A stretch of DNA of 64,000 nucleotides from Nocardia asteroides (lineage in GTDB: Bacteria; Actinomycetota; Actinomycetes; Mycobacteriales; Mycobacteriaceae), in contig CP082844.1 of the NCBI GenBank assembly GCA_019930625.1, positions 7,006,001-7,070,000 on the forward strand. Reading direction: 5' to 3'. Below the pieces are notes generated by a model that saw only the letters and a program-made list of their open reading frames with translations, did not search any database and had not been told where the DNA came from. The position numbers and the translations under genes are program-made. Positions within the stretch are counted from its first letter, which is position 1, and every line of letters begins with the position of its first letter. Of this stretch, positions 29,939 to 39,700 are shown piece by piece.

Positions 29939-31102
29939 TCAGCGGTGCGGCGCGGCCACCGTCGTCGACCGAACCTGTTGCTGATAGCGCTGCATGAACG
30001 GCAGGATCTGCTGCTCGATCACCGTGTTGTATTCCCGGGGGCGCTGCATCGGGTTGGCGTGCCCGGTGTTTCGGGCGAGCACCACCAGCAGTGTGCCGTC
30101 CACCCCGCCGGACCGCTCGATCAGCACTTGATGGGAGTGCTCGACATCGACGACGCGGTCACGTCCCGGGTCGCGCGGACGGATGAAAACGATGGCGGGC
30201 CGCGGCTTCTCGGCCGTGGGCTCGGCCAGGGAACGCAAGTTGTCCGCCGCTCCACCGGCCACGATGGCGGTGAACTGGGACTCGATCAAGCCGTTGCTCG
30301 CGGCGTCACGCGAGACGATCTTCTCCCGCAGCACCTCCGAGACCACCTTGCCCAGCTCATGGAGCCGGATACCGGGCAGCCCGTCGCCGCGGTCGAGGAA
30401 CCGGTCCCGGCGGGCATAGGTTTCCACGGCCAGCCGGAGCGTGCGGCTTTCCCGGGCGCCGGGCAGCCAGCCCATCCAGCGCAGCATGTCCTCGCCGCGG
30501 CCGCGGCTCTCCGGACGGACCGCGTTCAGGTCCACCGGCGTGCAGTCCAGGATCACTCCGACCAGCCTGCGGTCGCTGTCGCGGTGAATGTGCTCGGCCA
30601 CTTCCAGCGCGATCACGCCACCCATGCTGTGGCCGACGAGCACCACGTTGCGCAGGCCCGACAGTTCCGCGGCACGCACGACCAGGTCGGCGATCACCTT
30701 GGTGTCGATGCCCTGGTTGTCGTAGCGGATCGCCCACACCATGCCCATCCCGCGCAGCGCGGGCAGGGCGGCCGCGGTGTCAGTGGCGTCGAGCCCGCCG
30801 AGCCCGACCAGGTCCACCACGACGGTGTCCCAGTTCCGCGGGTCCACCGGCGGGGCGACGGGCAGGATGGCCGGCTCGGTGCGCGCCAGCCGCGCCTGTT
30901 CCGGCGCGACGTCGTACTTCCAGTACTGCGCGAACACCACGAGCCCGGTCAGCAGCAGTGCAGCCACCCGAAGCAGCGTCACCCTGGTGCGGCGCAACGT
31001 CTTCCACTCGTGCCCCAGGCCCGTGTCCCGCAGCCGAGCTCGGCGTCGCGTGTCGTCCCAGTCGGAGACGGTGGACGGGTGCCTCTCGTCCATCGGCGAC
31101 AT
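29939..31102 (-). CDS. Membrane-anchored alpha/beta hydrolase
   Basis: 387 aa. A basic N-terminal segment of about 40 residues is followed by one membrane helix (VTLLRVAALLLTGLVVFAQYW), so the catalytic domain is probably outside the membrane. The alpha/beta hydrolase nucleophile elbow is VGHSMGGVIALEVAEHI, with an acid candidate in RPRDPGRDRVVDV and a His near ARNTGHANP. The start at 31102 (MSPMDERHPS) is one of three close ATG codons. Substrate unknown. Confidence 0.8.
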   Translation of the reverse strand: MSPMDERHPSTVSDWDDTRRRARLRDTGLGHEWKTLRRTRVTLLRVAALLLTGLVVFAQYWKYDVAPEQARLARTEPAILPVAPPVDPRNWDTVVVDLVGLGGLDATDTAAALPALRGMGMVWAIRYDNQGIDTKVIADLVVRAAELSGLRNVVLVGHSMGGVIALEVAEHIHRDSDRRLVGVILDCTPVDLNAVRPESRGRGEDMLRWMGWLPGARESRTLRLAVETYARRDRFLDRGDGLPGIRLHELGKVVSEVLREKIVSRDAASNGLIESQFTAIVAGGAADNLRSLAEPTAEKPRPAIVFIRPRDPGRDRVVDVEHSHQVLIERSGGVDGTLLVVLARNTGHANPMQRPREYNTVIEQQILPFMQRYQQQVRSTTVAAPHR

Positions 31103-31455
31103 CCATCCCACTGTAGGCACGGGTGCGGACCATCGCCATCACGCCGAGTCAGGTCGCGCGCGCCACGGCGGCCGGTGACGGCGCGGCGAAACGTGCCCGC
31201 TCCGAGCTGCCGCAGCCCCTTCCGCGCGGGTCAGCGCACCGACTCGTCATCGCGGCGAGCTTGCCGAGGCAGATCCGCCGACGGAGTTCGTTCTGCTCGG
31301 GCGCGATCCCGTCCGGCAGGCCGCGGCGCCGCGCGCCGACGTGGGTGCCGCCGCCCGCGCGGAATCGCGGCCATGCCACCCACCGTGTGCGGCACCGACA
31401 GACTCGGGCTATTCGGCCCGCCGGATCGCGTCCCGCCCGACCGTGGATCAGCGCG
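31103..31455. other. Non-coding gap
   Basis: 353 bases between the hydrolase (start at 31102) and the end of bioD (31456). The hydrolase promoter should be here. I see no credible gene, repeat or hairpin; frames crossing it are Arg/Pro-rich artefacts. Confidence 0.4.
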
Positions 31456-32127
31456 TCAGCTGAAAGGCGACCAAGCGGGATCGAACCAGCCCGGGGCGGC
31501 GGCGGTGAACCGCGCACGATCCCAGCCGCCCGCGCCCGCGGGCACCGATCCCACGAGGTCGACGCCGGTGACGCGGGGCAGGTCGGTGCGGTTGCAGTCG
31601 GCCGCCAGATCCGGCGCGGCGGGCCACGCGCCGATCACCAGGCCGGCACAGCGCACGCCCGCCGAATGCAATGCGCGGGTGGTCAGTTCGGTGTGATTGA
31701 GCGTGCCCAGCGCGGCCGCGGTGACCAGCAGCACGGGTGCGCCGAGTTTCTGGGCGAGATCGAGCAAGGTGAAATCGCCCAGGCGCACCAGCAATCCGCC
31801 CGCGCCCTCGACCAGGACGAGGTCGGCGGTCATGGCGTCCACCGCGGCGGAGGTGTCGGCGAGGGTGAGTTCCGGCAGGCCGGCACGGCGGGCGGCGGTG
31901 TCGGGCGCCAGCGGGTCCGGATAGCGGGCTAGTTCGACCGTCCTGGTCACGCCGGACAGACGCTGGATTTCCGCGAGGTCACCGGGTTCGCCGACGGCGA
32001 CGCCGGTTTGGCCCGGCTTGCACACCGCCACCGAGTGCCCGCCCGCCAGCGCCACCGCGGCCACGGCGGCGGTGACGACGGTCTTGCCGACGTCGGTGGA
32101 CGTGCCGCTGATCAACAGGACGGTCAT
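31456..32127 (-). CDS. bioD: Dethiobiotin synthetase BioD
   Basis: 223 aa. ATP-dependent closure of the ureido ring: DAPA plus CO2 gives dethiobiotin. P-loop [13 protein letters not shown] at residues about 8-20, [22 protein letters not shown] and the nucleotide segment [10 protein letters not shown] match the family. The ATG at 32127 overlaps the bioF stop (ATGA), so it is translated with bioF and shares the BioQ operator at 33313-33325. Confidence 0.96.
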   Translation of the reverse strand: MTVLLISGTSTDVGKTVVTAAVAAVALAGGHSVAVCKPGQTGVAVGEPGDLAEIQRLSGVTRTVELARYPDPLAPDTAARRAGLPELTLADTSAAVDAMTADLVLVEGAGGLLVRLGDFTLLDLAQKLGAPVLLVTAAALGTLNHTELTTRALHSAGVRCAGLVIGAWPAAPDLAADCNRTDLPRVTGVDLVGSVPAGAGGWDRARFTAAAPGWFDPAWSPFS

Positions 32128-33296
32128 GCGGGCACCGTGCCCCGCGCCTCGGCCGACATCGCGCCCCGCGCCTCGGCAAGCACCTCGCCGAGCACCGTTG
32201 CGATGGAGTCGAGTTCGATGGGAGTGAGGTTCGCCCGCGCGGTCAATCGCAGGCGCGAGGTGCCCTCCGGGACCGTCGGCGGGCGGAAACAGCCCACGTC
32301 GAGCCCGCGCGCCCGGCACGCCTGGGCCGCGTCGAAGGCCACCTGCGCCGGACCGAGCACGACCGACACCACCGCCGAAGGCGGCGCGGGCACACCGGCG
32401 ATCCGGGCGATGTCCGCGGCGCGGGCCAGCACCCGTTCGGCCAGTCCGGGTTCGGAGCGCAGCAGGCGCAGCGCGGCCCGCGCGGCGCCGACGGCGGCGG
32501 GCGCCAGACCGGTGTCGAAGATGAACGTGCGCGCGGCGTCGATCAGGTGGGCGCGCACCCGCGCACTGGCCAGCACCACCCCGCCCTGCGCGGCAAGGGA
32601 CTTCGACAACGTCGCGGTGATCACCAGATCCGGTGCCCCCGCCAGACCCGACTCGTGCACCAGCCCGCGCCCGCCCGCACCGCGCACGCCGAGCCCGTGC
32701 GCCTCGTCCACCACGAGCACGGCGGCGTTGGCCCTGGTCACGCGATGCAGTTCGGCCAGCGGCGCGAGATCGCCGTCGGCGCTGAACACCGAATCGGTGA
32801 GCACCAGCGCACGCTCCTCGGTGCGCTCCGCCAGCAACCGGTCCACCGCCGCGATGTCGCGGTGCGGCGCGATCTCCACCCGGGCGCGCGACAACCGGCA
32901 GGCGTCCACCAGCGACGCGTGGCTGCCCGCGTCGGAGACCACGAGCGAGCCGCGCCCGGCGAGCGCGGTGACGGCGCCGAGGTTGGCCGCGTATCCGGAG
33001 GCGAACACCAGCCCGGCTTCGGCGCCGACGAATTCGGCCAGCTCGGTCTCCAGCAGCTCGTGCTCGGCGGTGGTCCCGGTGACCAGGCGCGAACCGGTCG
33101 AGCCCGCGCCCCAGCGGCGCACCGCCTCGACAGCGCCCTCGATCACCTCGGGGTGGCGTACCAGGCCCAGGTAGTCGTTGGAGGCGAGATCGATGGACGG
33201 GGCCTGCGGGGCGCGCGGGCGCAGCTCACGGCGCAGTCCCGCGGCCACCCGCGCGGTCGCGCGTTCGTCCAACCAGCTCAGCGGATCGGTAGTCAC
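32124..33296 (-). CDS. bioF: 8-amino-7-oxononanoate synthase BioF
   Basis: 390 aa PLP enzyme that condenses pimeloyl-thioester with L-alanine to KAPA (AON). Typical segments: [31 protein letters not shown] and the PLP lysine in [11 protein letters not shown]. The GTG at 33296 ([12 protein letters not shown]) is supported by family length. A BioQ-type palindrome is 16 bases upstream, over the promoter or leader. First gene of bioF-bioD. Confidence 0.96.
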   Translation of the reverse strand: MTTDPLSWLDERATARVAAGLRRELRPRAPQAPSIDLASNDYLGLVRHPEVIEGAVEAVRRWGAGSTGSRLVTGTTAEHELLETELAEFVGAEAGLVFASGYAANLGAVTALAGRGSLVVSDAGSHASLVDACRLSRARVEIAPHRDIAAVDRLLAERTEERALVLTDSVFSADGDLAPLAELHRVTRANAAVLVVDEAHGLGVRGAGGRGLVHESGLAGAPDLVITATLSKSLAAQGGVVLASARVRAHLIDAARTFIFDTGLAPAAVGAARAALRLLRSEPGLAERVLARAADIARIAGVPAPPSAVVSVVLGPAQVAFDAAQACRARGLDVGCFRPPTVPEGTSRLRLTARANLTPIELDSIATVLGEVLAEARGAMSAEARGTVPA

Positions 33297-33312
33297 AGCT
33301 GGGCAGCATACT

Positions 33313-33325
33313 TGAACACCGTTCA
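33313..33325. promoter_or_regulatory. BioQ operator upstream of bioF
   Basis: TGAAC-ACC-GTTCA, within TTGAACACCGTTCAGG at 33312-33327, ending 16 bases from the bioF GTG in the divergent space to a hypothetical gene at 33424. Same core as the sites at bioB and bioA. Confidence 0.88.
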
Positions 33326-33423
33326 GGGCACCCGTCCACCGGCCCGGCTGGTACCGTTGAGCCATCGTTGGTGGTGTCACCGGCCCGCGGTGACGGAGCT
33401 GCACCGGGGAGGAACACGGCCGG

Positions 33424-33753
33424 ATGCCGCGGTGGGCAATAGTCGTCGAGGAAACCACGGGTTCGGGCGACCACAGACGCTGGTCACCCCGGATCCTCGC
33501 GGAAGTGGTCGGCACGCGCGCCCAGGCGCTGGCGAAGCTGGCCGGCGTACTGCCCACCTACACCCCGGAGCATCCCAAACTGCGCGGCCGCCGCGTCGTC
33601 CTCCGCGACGGCGACACCTACTTACTGATGGTGCGCGGCTGGTCGGATGACTACCACTGCATATTCCGGGTGTGGGAGATGCTGTCGGACAGCGATCGCC
33701 CGGAGATCGCCGACAACCCGCGCGGCGGAAGCGATCGGCTCACGGACCGTTGA
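33424..33753 (+). CDS. Conserved hypothetical protein, 109 aa
   Basis: Not recognised. It starts MPRWAIVVEETTGSGDHRRW and contains RRVVLRDGDTYLLMVRGWSDDYHCIFRVWEML (residues about 56-87), which looks like a small alpha/beta cytoplasmic domain. No signal peptide or membrane helix. Divergent from bioF, with the bioF operator about 98 bases upstream, so BioQ could touch it. Its last 14 bases overlap the end of the convergent MarR gene. Confidence 0.72.
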   Translation: MPRWAIVVEETTGSGDHRRWSPRILAEVVGTRAQALAKLAGVLPTYTPEHPKLRGRRVVLRDGDTYLLMVRGWSDDYHCIFRVWEMLSDSDRPEIADNPRGGSDRLTDR

Positions 33754-34222
33754 ACCAGTTCGGCGTATCGAGCCGGAACACCTCCCCGGGCGCCAGCAAG
33801 CGCAGATCGCGCTCCAACGCCGCCAGCCGGTCCGCACCGAGCAGATCGGCCCAGCGATCGCGGATCCGGTCGAAGGCGCGGGCCGATCGGGTCAGCACCT
33901 CCTCGGCGCGGTCGGTCAGCGTGTAGACCTTGCGGCGCGCGTCGGTCGGATCGTGCCCGCGCCGCAGGTAACCCAGCCGCTCCAACGCCTCGACGTGCTT
34001 GCCCGCGGCCTGTTTCGAGACGCCCAGGGCGCGCCCGAGGTCGGCGGCCGTGCAGCCGTAGGGACCGCCCGCCCGGCCGACTGCCTGGAAGACGAAGCCG
34101 TGCATGGGCCGCAACTCGGCGTGGCCGTACTCGGCCAATTCGGCGTGCACCTCATCGATGACGGCGCGGAAGCCGAGCAGCATGCGCAGCGGCAACTCGT
34201 AGCCACCCACGTCACTTGACAT
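33740..34222 (-). CDS. MarR-family transcriptional regulator
   Basis: 160 aa. Winged helix with CTAADLGRALGVSKQAAGKHVEALERLGYLRRGHDPTDARRKVYTLTD (residues about 60-108), the MarR recognition helix and wing. The ATG at 34222 (MSSDVGGYELP) is chosen because a TATGGACAACC repeat lies directly upstream. Divergent from a cupin gene; the repeats and a GACAAC palindrome in the 60-base gap are probable self-operators. Ligand unknown. Confidence 0.88.
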   Translation of the reverse strand: MSSDVGGYELPLRMLLGFRAVIDEVHAELAEYGHAELRPMHGFVFQAVGRAGGPYGCTAADLGRALGVSKQAAGKHVEALERLGYLRRGHDPTDARRKVYTLTDRAEEVLTRSARAFDRIRDRWADLLGADRLAALERDLRLLAPGEVFRLDTPNWFNGP

Positions 34223-34262
34223 TATGGACAACCTCATTGACTATATGGACAACCACGTTGTC
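34223..34262. promoter_or_regulatory. Probable MarR operator: direct repeat plus palindrome
   Basis: TATGGACAACC occurs twice, at 34223-34233 and 34244-34254, exactly 21 bases apart (two helical turns). The second copy is part of the perfect inverted repeat GACAAC-CAC-GTTGTC at 34248-34262. It fills the space between the divergent MarR and cupin genes, so the MarR protein is the likely ligand. Confidence 0.65.
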
Positions 34263-34282
34263 TAGTTTAGAGGACTCGCCTG

Positions 34283-34654
34283 ATGACCGTCATCCGACAC
34301 TCCGATACCCGCCGCACCGAAACCCCGGGCGGCGTCATGACCACACTCGCCTCCCCCACCCAAGGCGGATCCGCACTCGCGTTGTGGCGGGTCGAGGTGC
34401 CGGCGGGAACCAGCGGGCCGCTGCACTTCATCGACACCGAGCAGATCTGGACCGTTCTGGCCGGACGGATCGACGTCGCGATCGACGGCACGGAAGTCAC
34501 TGCGGCCGAGGGCGATACGGTCATCCTTCCGGCGAACGTCCTGCGGCAGGTGCGCACCGGCGTCGGCTACACCGCCATCGTCACCGCACGGGCGGGCGCC
34601 CGAGCCGGAACGCCGGACGGCGACGGCACGATCGTCCCGCCGTGGATCGCCTGA
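34283..34654 (+). CDS. Cupin-domain protein
   Basis: 123 aa single cupin_2 beta barrel: GPLHFIDTEQIWTVLAGRIDVAIDGTEV then EGDTVILPANVLRQVRT. The usual metal-binding histidines are reduced; His in PLHFI and Glu in DTEQ remain, so it may be a ligand-binding rather than catalytic cupin. Divergent from the MarR gene and probably its target. It ends four bases before the end of bioA, with which it converges. Function unknown. Confidence 0.82.
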   Translation: MTVIRHSDTRRTETPGGVMTTLASPTQGGSALALWRVEVPAGTSGPLHFIDTEQIWTVLAGRIDVAIDGTEVTAAEGDTVILPANVLRQVRTGVGYTAIVTARAGARAGTPDGDGTIVPPWIA

Positions 34655-34658
34655 GCGG

Positions 34659-35939
34659 TCACCGATCGGACTGCGCGGCGACCGCGGCGCGCATTCCGGC
34701 GGTGATCGTCGCGATGTCGCCGGGGGAACTGATGAACGGCGGCATCGCGTACACCAGGTTCCGGAACGGACGCAGCCACACCCCGGCCGCCACCGCGGCG
34801 TCGGTCGCGGCGCGCATGTCGACCGGGCGGTCCAGCTCGATCACGCCGATCGCACCGAGCACCCGCACCTCCGCCACCCCCGGCAGGCCGCGCACCGGAG
34901 CCAGACCCGCCGCCAGCCCCGCCTCGATCCCGGCCACCTCGCCACGCCAGTCGCGCGAACGCAGCAACTCGATCGACGCGACGGCGACCGCACAGGCCAG
35001 CGGGTTGCCCATGAACGTGGGACCGTGCATGAGCCCGCCGTGCGCCGCGCTGATCGTCTCGGCGATCCGCGCGGTGCACAGCGCGGCGGCCAGGGTGAGG
35101 TAGCCGCCGGTCAGCGCTTTCCCGACGCACATCACATCCGGGCTCACCTCGGCGTGCCCGGCCGCGAAAAGCTCTCCGGTACGGCCGAACCCGGTGGCGA
35201 TCTCGTCGAAGATCAGCAGCACGCCGTGTTCGTCGCACAGCCTGCGCAGGTCGGCGAGGTAGCCGGGGTGGTGCCAGCGCATCCCGCCCGCGCCCTGGAC
35301 GACCGGCTCCACGATGACCGCCGCGAGTTCGCCCGCGTGCGCGGCGATGACCCGCTCCAGTTCCGCGACGTACTCCGGCAGGTACGCACTCGGCGGCACC
35401 GGCGCGAACACCTGGTTCACCAGGATGTCGGTCCACAGCGAGTGCATGCCACCCTCCGGGTCGCACACACTCATCGGAGTGAACGTGTCGCCGTGATATC
35501 CGCCCCGCCAGGTGAGCAGTCGGCGCTTCTCCGGTTTGCCCAGCGAGCGCCAATATTGCAGGCACATCTTCACCGCGACCTCGACCGACACCGAGCCGGA
35601 GTCGCACAGGAACACTTTGTCCAGCCCCGCGGGTGTGGATTCGACCAGCAGCTCGGCCAACCGTGCCGCGGGTTCATGGGTGAGCCCGCCGAACATCACG
35701 TGACTCATGCGCCGCGACTGGGCCAGCAGCGCCGCGTCGAGCCTCGGATGCCGGTAGCCGTGGATGGCGGCCCACCAGGAACTCATGCCGTCGACCAGCG
35801 AACGCCCGTCGGCCAAGGTCAGCCTGGTCCCCTCGGCGGCGGTCACCACCAGGGGTTCGGTCGTGGCCGGGAAGCCGCCGTACGGATGCCAGACGTGCTC
35901 GGCGTCGAGTGCGGTGATCTCGTCGGGGGTCAGTGCCAC
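34659..35939 (-). CDS. bioA: Adenosylmethionine-8-amino-7-oxononanoate aminotransferase BioA
   Basis: 426 aa PLP enzyme that converts KAPA to DAPA with SAM as amino donor. BioA-specific segments: [63 protein letters not shown] and the PLP lysine in [13 protein letters not shown]. The GTG at 35939 ([15 protein letters not shown]) is chosen; BioQ-type palindrome 40 bases upstream. Unlike the bioA-bioF-bioD order in M. tuberculosis, three unrelated genes separate it from bioFD here. Confidence 0.96.
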   Translation of the reverse strand: MALTPDEITALDAEHVWHPYGGFPATTEPLVVTAAEGTRLTLADGRSLVDGMSSWWAAIHGYRHPRLDAALLAQSRRMSHVMFGGLTHEPAARLAELLVESTPAGLDKVFLCDSGSVSVEVAVKMCLQYWRSLGKPEKRRLLTWRGGYHGDTFTPMSVCDPEGGMHSLWTDILVNQVFAPVPPSAYLPEYVAELERVIAAHAGELAAVIVEPVVQGAGGMRWHHPGYLADLRRLCDEHGVLLIFDEIATGFGRTGELFAAGHAEVSPDVMCVGKALTGGYLTLAAALCTARIAETISAAHGGLMHGPTFMGNPLACAVAVASIELLRSRDWRGEVAGIEAGLAAGLAPVRGLPGVAEVRVLGAIGVIELDRPVDMRAATDAAVAAGVWLRPFRNLVYAMPPFISSPGDIATITAGMRAAVAAQSDR

Positions 35940-35979
35940 AGCAATCCTCGCGTCACGGCCCCGGCCCGCCGGGGCGGCT

Positions 35980-35992
35980 TGAACACCGTTCA
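35980..35992. promoter_or_regulatory. BioQ operator upstream of bioA
   Basis: TGAAC-ACC-GTTCA, extended to a perfect TTGAAC-ACC-GTTCAA at 35979-35993. It lies 40 bases upstream of the bioA GTG, the same spacing as the bioB site. Confidence 0.9.
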
Positions 35993-36073
35993 AGTTAACA
36001 CCCGGCCCGGCACGAGTCCGCCGGGTGCCCGGTATGACGGGAGTTCGGCCGTTTCCCCACTGCGCGGCAACGC

Positions 36074-36442
36074 TTGGCCGACTATCTGAGTTGCCGCGAC
36101 GAGCGGCGCGAGCGCGCCTGGATCGCGGAAGCGGACGGCCGCCCGGTAGGCAGCGTCTTCTGCGTCCACGAGGACGACACCACCGCACGGCTGCGGTTGC
36201 TCCTGGTCGAGCCCGCCGCCCGCGGCCTCGGCGTCGGTTCGGCGCTGGTCGACGCGTGCCTGCGCTTCGCCACCGCGGCGGGTTATCACGAGATCGTGCT
36301 GTGGACCAACGACGTGCTCACCGCGGCGCGGCGCGTCTACCAGCGGGCAGGGTTCGAGCTCGTGGATCAGAGCCCGCATCACAGCTGGGGGCACGATCTG
36401 GTCGGCCAGACCTGGCGGCGCTCACTCGCGCCCGCGAACTGA
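36074..36442 (+). CDS. N-terminally short GNAT acetyltransferase, possibly decayed
   Basis: 122 aa. It aligns with the C-terminal GNAT half of MarR-GNAT fusion proteins: [46 protein letters not shown] (acetyl-CoA loop), [19 protein letters not shown] and [13 protein letters not shown]. The usual first strand and helix are only partly present. The reading frame continues upstream without a start to a TGA at 36035-36037, and the only starts are TTG codons with no ribosome binding site. It may be a 5'-truncated relic or a short functional form. Confidence 0.65.
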   Translation: MADYLSCRDERRERAWIAEADGRPVGSVFCVHEDDTTARLRLLLVEPAARGLGVGSALVDACLRFATAAGYHEIVLWTNDVLTAARRVYQRAGFELVDQSPHHSWGHDLVGQTWRRSLAPAN

Positions 36443-36480
36443 CCCGCGCGGCGGGCATCCTGCGGTCTCCGGGCGGTGGA

Positions 36481-36936
36481 TCACCCGTCTCGATCGGCGG
36501 TCGTTTCCGATGCCAGCACCGCACCCACTCGCGCCAGCGCGGCGCGCATCTCCGCGAGGCGACGCTCACCCAACGCCTGCGCCACCGTGCCCTCGATCTC
36601 GCGAATGCGCTGCTCCGCCACGCCCAGCGCGGCCCGGCCCGCCTCGGTGACCATGACCACCCGCGCGCGCCGGTCGGCCGGATCAACCTGGCGCACCACC
36701 AGCCCGCTGTGCTCCAGATGCGTCACCAGCTCCCCCATCGACTGCTGCGTCATCCCCGCGGCCTCGGCCAGCGCGGTGATCCGCGACCCGTTCGGATCCA
36801 GATAGCGGAACACCGCGTAGTGCGCGGGCCGCAGGTGCCCGTCCAGCCGCGCGCGCAGCTTGTCGTTCAGCGCGCGCTCGTATGCGGCGGTGGCCTGGCT
36901 GAGCAACTTCAGCAGCGTCGGTTCACCCGTTGACAT
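36481..36936 (-). CDS. MarR-family transcriptional regulator
   Basis: 151 aa. Typical MarR: LLKLLSQATAAYERAL, HYAVFRYLDPNGSRITALAEAAGMTQQSMGELVTHLEHSGLVVRQVDPADRRARVVMVTEAG (recognition helix and wing). The ATG at 36936 leaves only 30 bases to the divergent cupin gene. A small palindrome AAGG-ATA-CCTT there is a candidate operator. It probably represses itself and the cupin gene; signal unknown. Confidence 0.88.
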   Translation of the reverse strand: MSTGEPTLLKLLSQATAAYERALNDKLRARLDGHLRPAHYAVFRYLDPNGSRITALAEAAGMTQQSMGELVTHLEHSGLVVRQVDPADRRARVVMVTEAGRAALGVAEQRIREIEGTVAQALGERRLAEMRAALARVGAVLASETTADRDG

Positions 36937-36942
36937 ATTACG

Positions 36943-36953
36943 AAGGATACCTT
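36943..36953. promoter_or_regulatory. Candidate MarR operator
   Basis: AAGG-ATA-CCTT palindrome in the AT-rich 30-base space between divergent MarR (start 36936) and cupin (start 36967) genes. This space must hold both promoters, so a bound regulator would affect both. Confidence 0.45.
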
Positions 36954-36966
36954 TATATATGGAAGT

Positions 36967-37515
36967 ATGCGAGACGCGCGAACACTGACCTTCCGCAATG
37001 GGCATCGCGTGACGTTCGTCGCGCAGAACACCGACGAACAGGGCCCCTACCTGCGACTCGAGCACGTGCTGCCGCGGGCGGAACGCCAGGCGGGCCCGCA
37101 TTGGCATCCCGTGCTGACCGAGCGATGGACGGTCCGGCAGGGACAATTGCGCTTCCGCATCGACGGCGCGGAGATCCTCGCGCATCCCGGCGACACCGTG
37201 ACCGCGCCTGCGGGCACGGTGCACGAGTTCCACAGCACGGTTCCCGGGACGGTGCTCGATCACGAGATCCGGCCGCCGCTGCGGCACTGGGAGTTGTTCC
37301 TGCTCTGGCACCACCTGGATCGCGCGGGGAAGACCACCTCGACGAGGGTGCCTCGCGATCCACTCGCCCTCGCCCTGCTGTGGGACTACCAGGACGGCTA
37401 TCTGGCGGGCATCCCCGCGTTTGCGCAACGGGTGGTGCTCGGTGGTCTCGCGCGCGTAGCGACACGCTTCGGCTACCGGCGCCGCTGGCTGGAAAACGCC
37501 CACGACCTCCCCTGA
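36967..37515 (+). CDS. Cupin-domain protein
   Basis: 182 aa. The cupin barrel is in the N-terminal 105 residues, with metal ligands in GPHWHPVLTERW (two His, one Glu) and the second motif HPGDTVTAPAGTVHEFHS carrying the third His. The C-terminal part (LFLLWHHLDRAGKTTSTRV and LARVATRFGYRRRWLEN) is helical. A metal-binding, possibly oxygenase-like or sensory cupin. Divergent from the MarR gene. Confidence 0.82.
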   Translation: MRDARTLTFRNGHRVTFVAQNTDEQGPYLRLEHVLPRAERQAGPHWHPVLTERWTVRQGQLRFRIDGAEILAHPGDTVTAPAGTVHEFHSTVPGTVLDHEIRPPLRHWELFLLWHHLDRAGKTTSTRVPRDPLALALLWDYQDGYLAGIPAFAQRVVLGGLARVATRFGYRRRWLENAHDLP

Positions 37516-37574
37516 TCCACTCGGCCGCAACCACCCGCACAGCGCGAGGCCCGACTGCCGCTACTGTCGTTGCC

Positions 37575-39695
<2,121 letters not shown>

Positions 39696-39700
39696 CCCGA

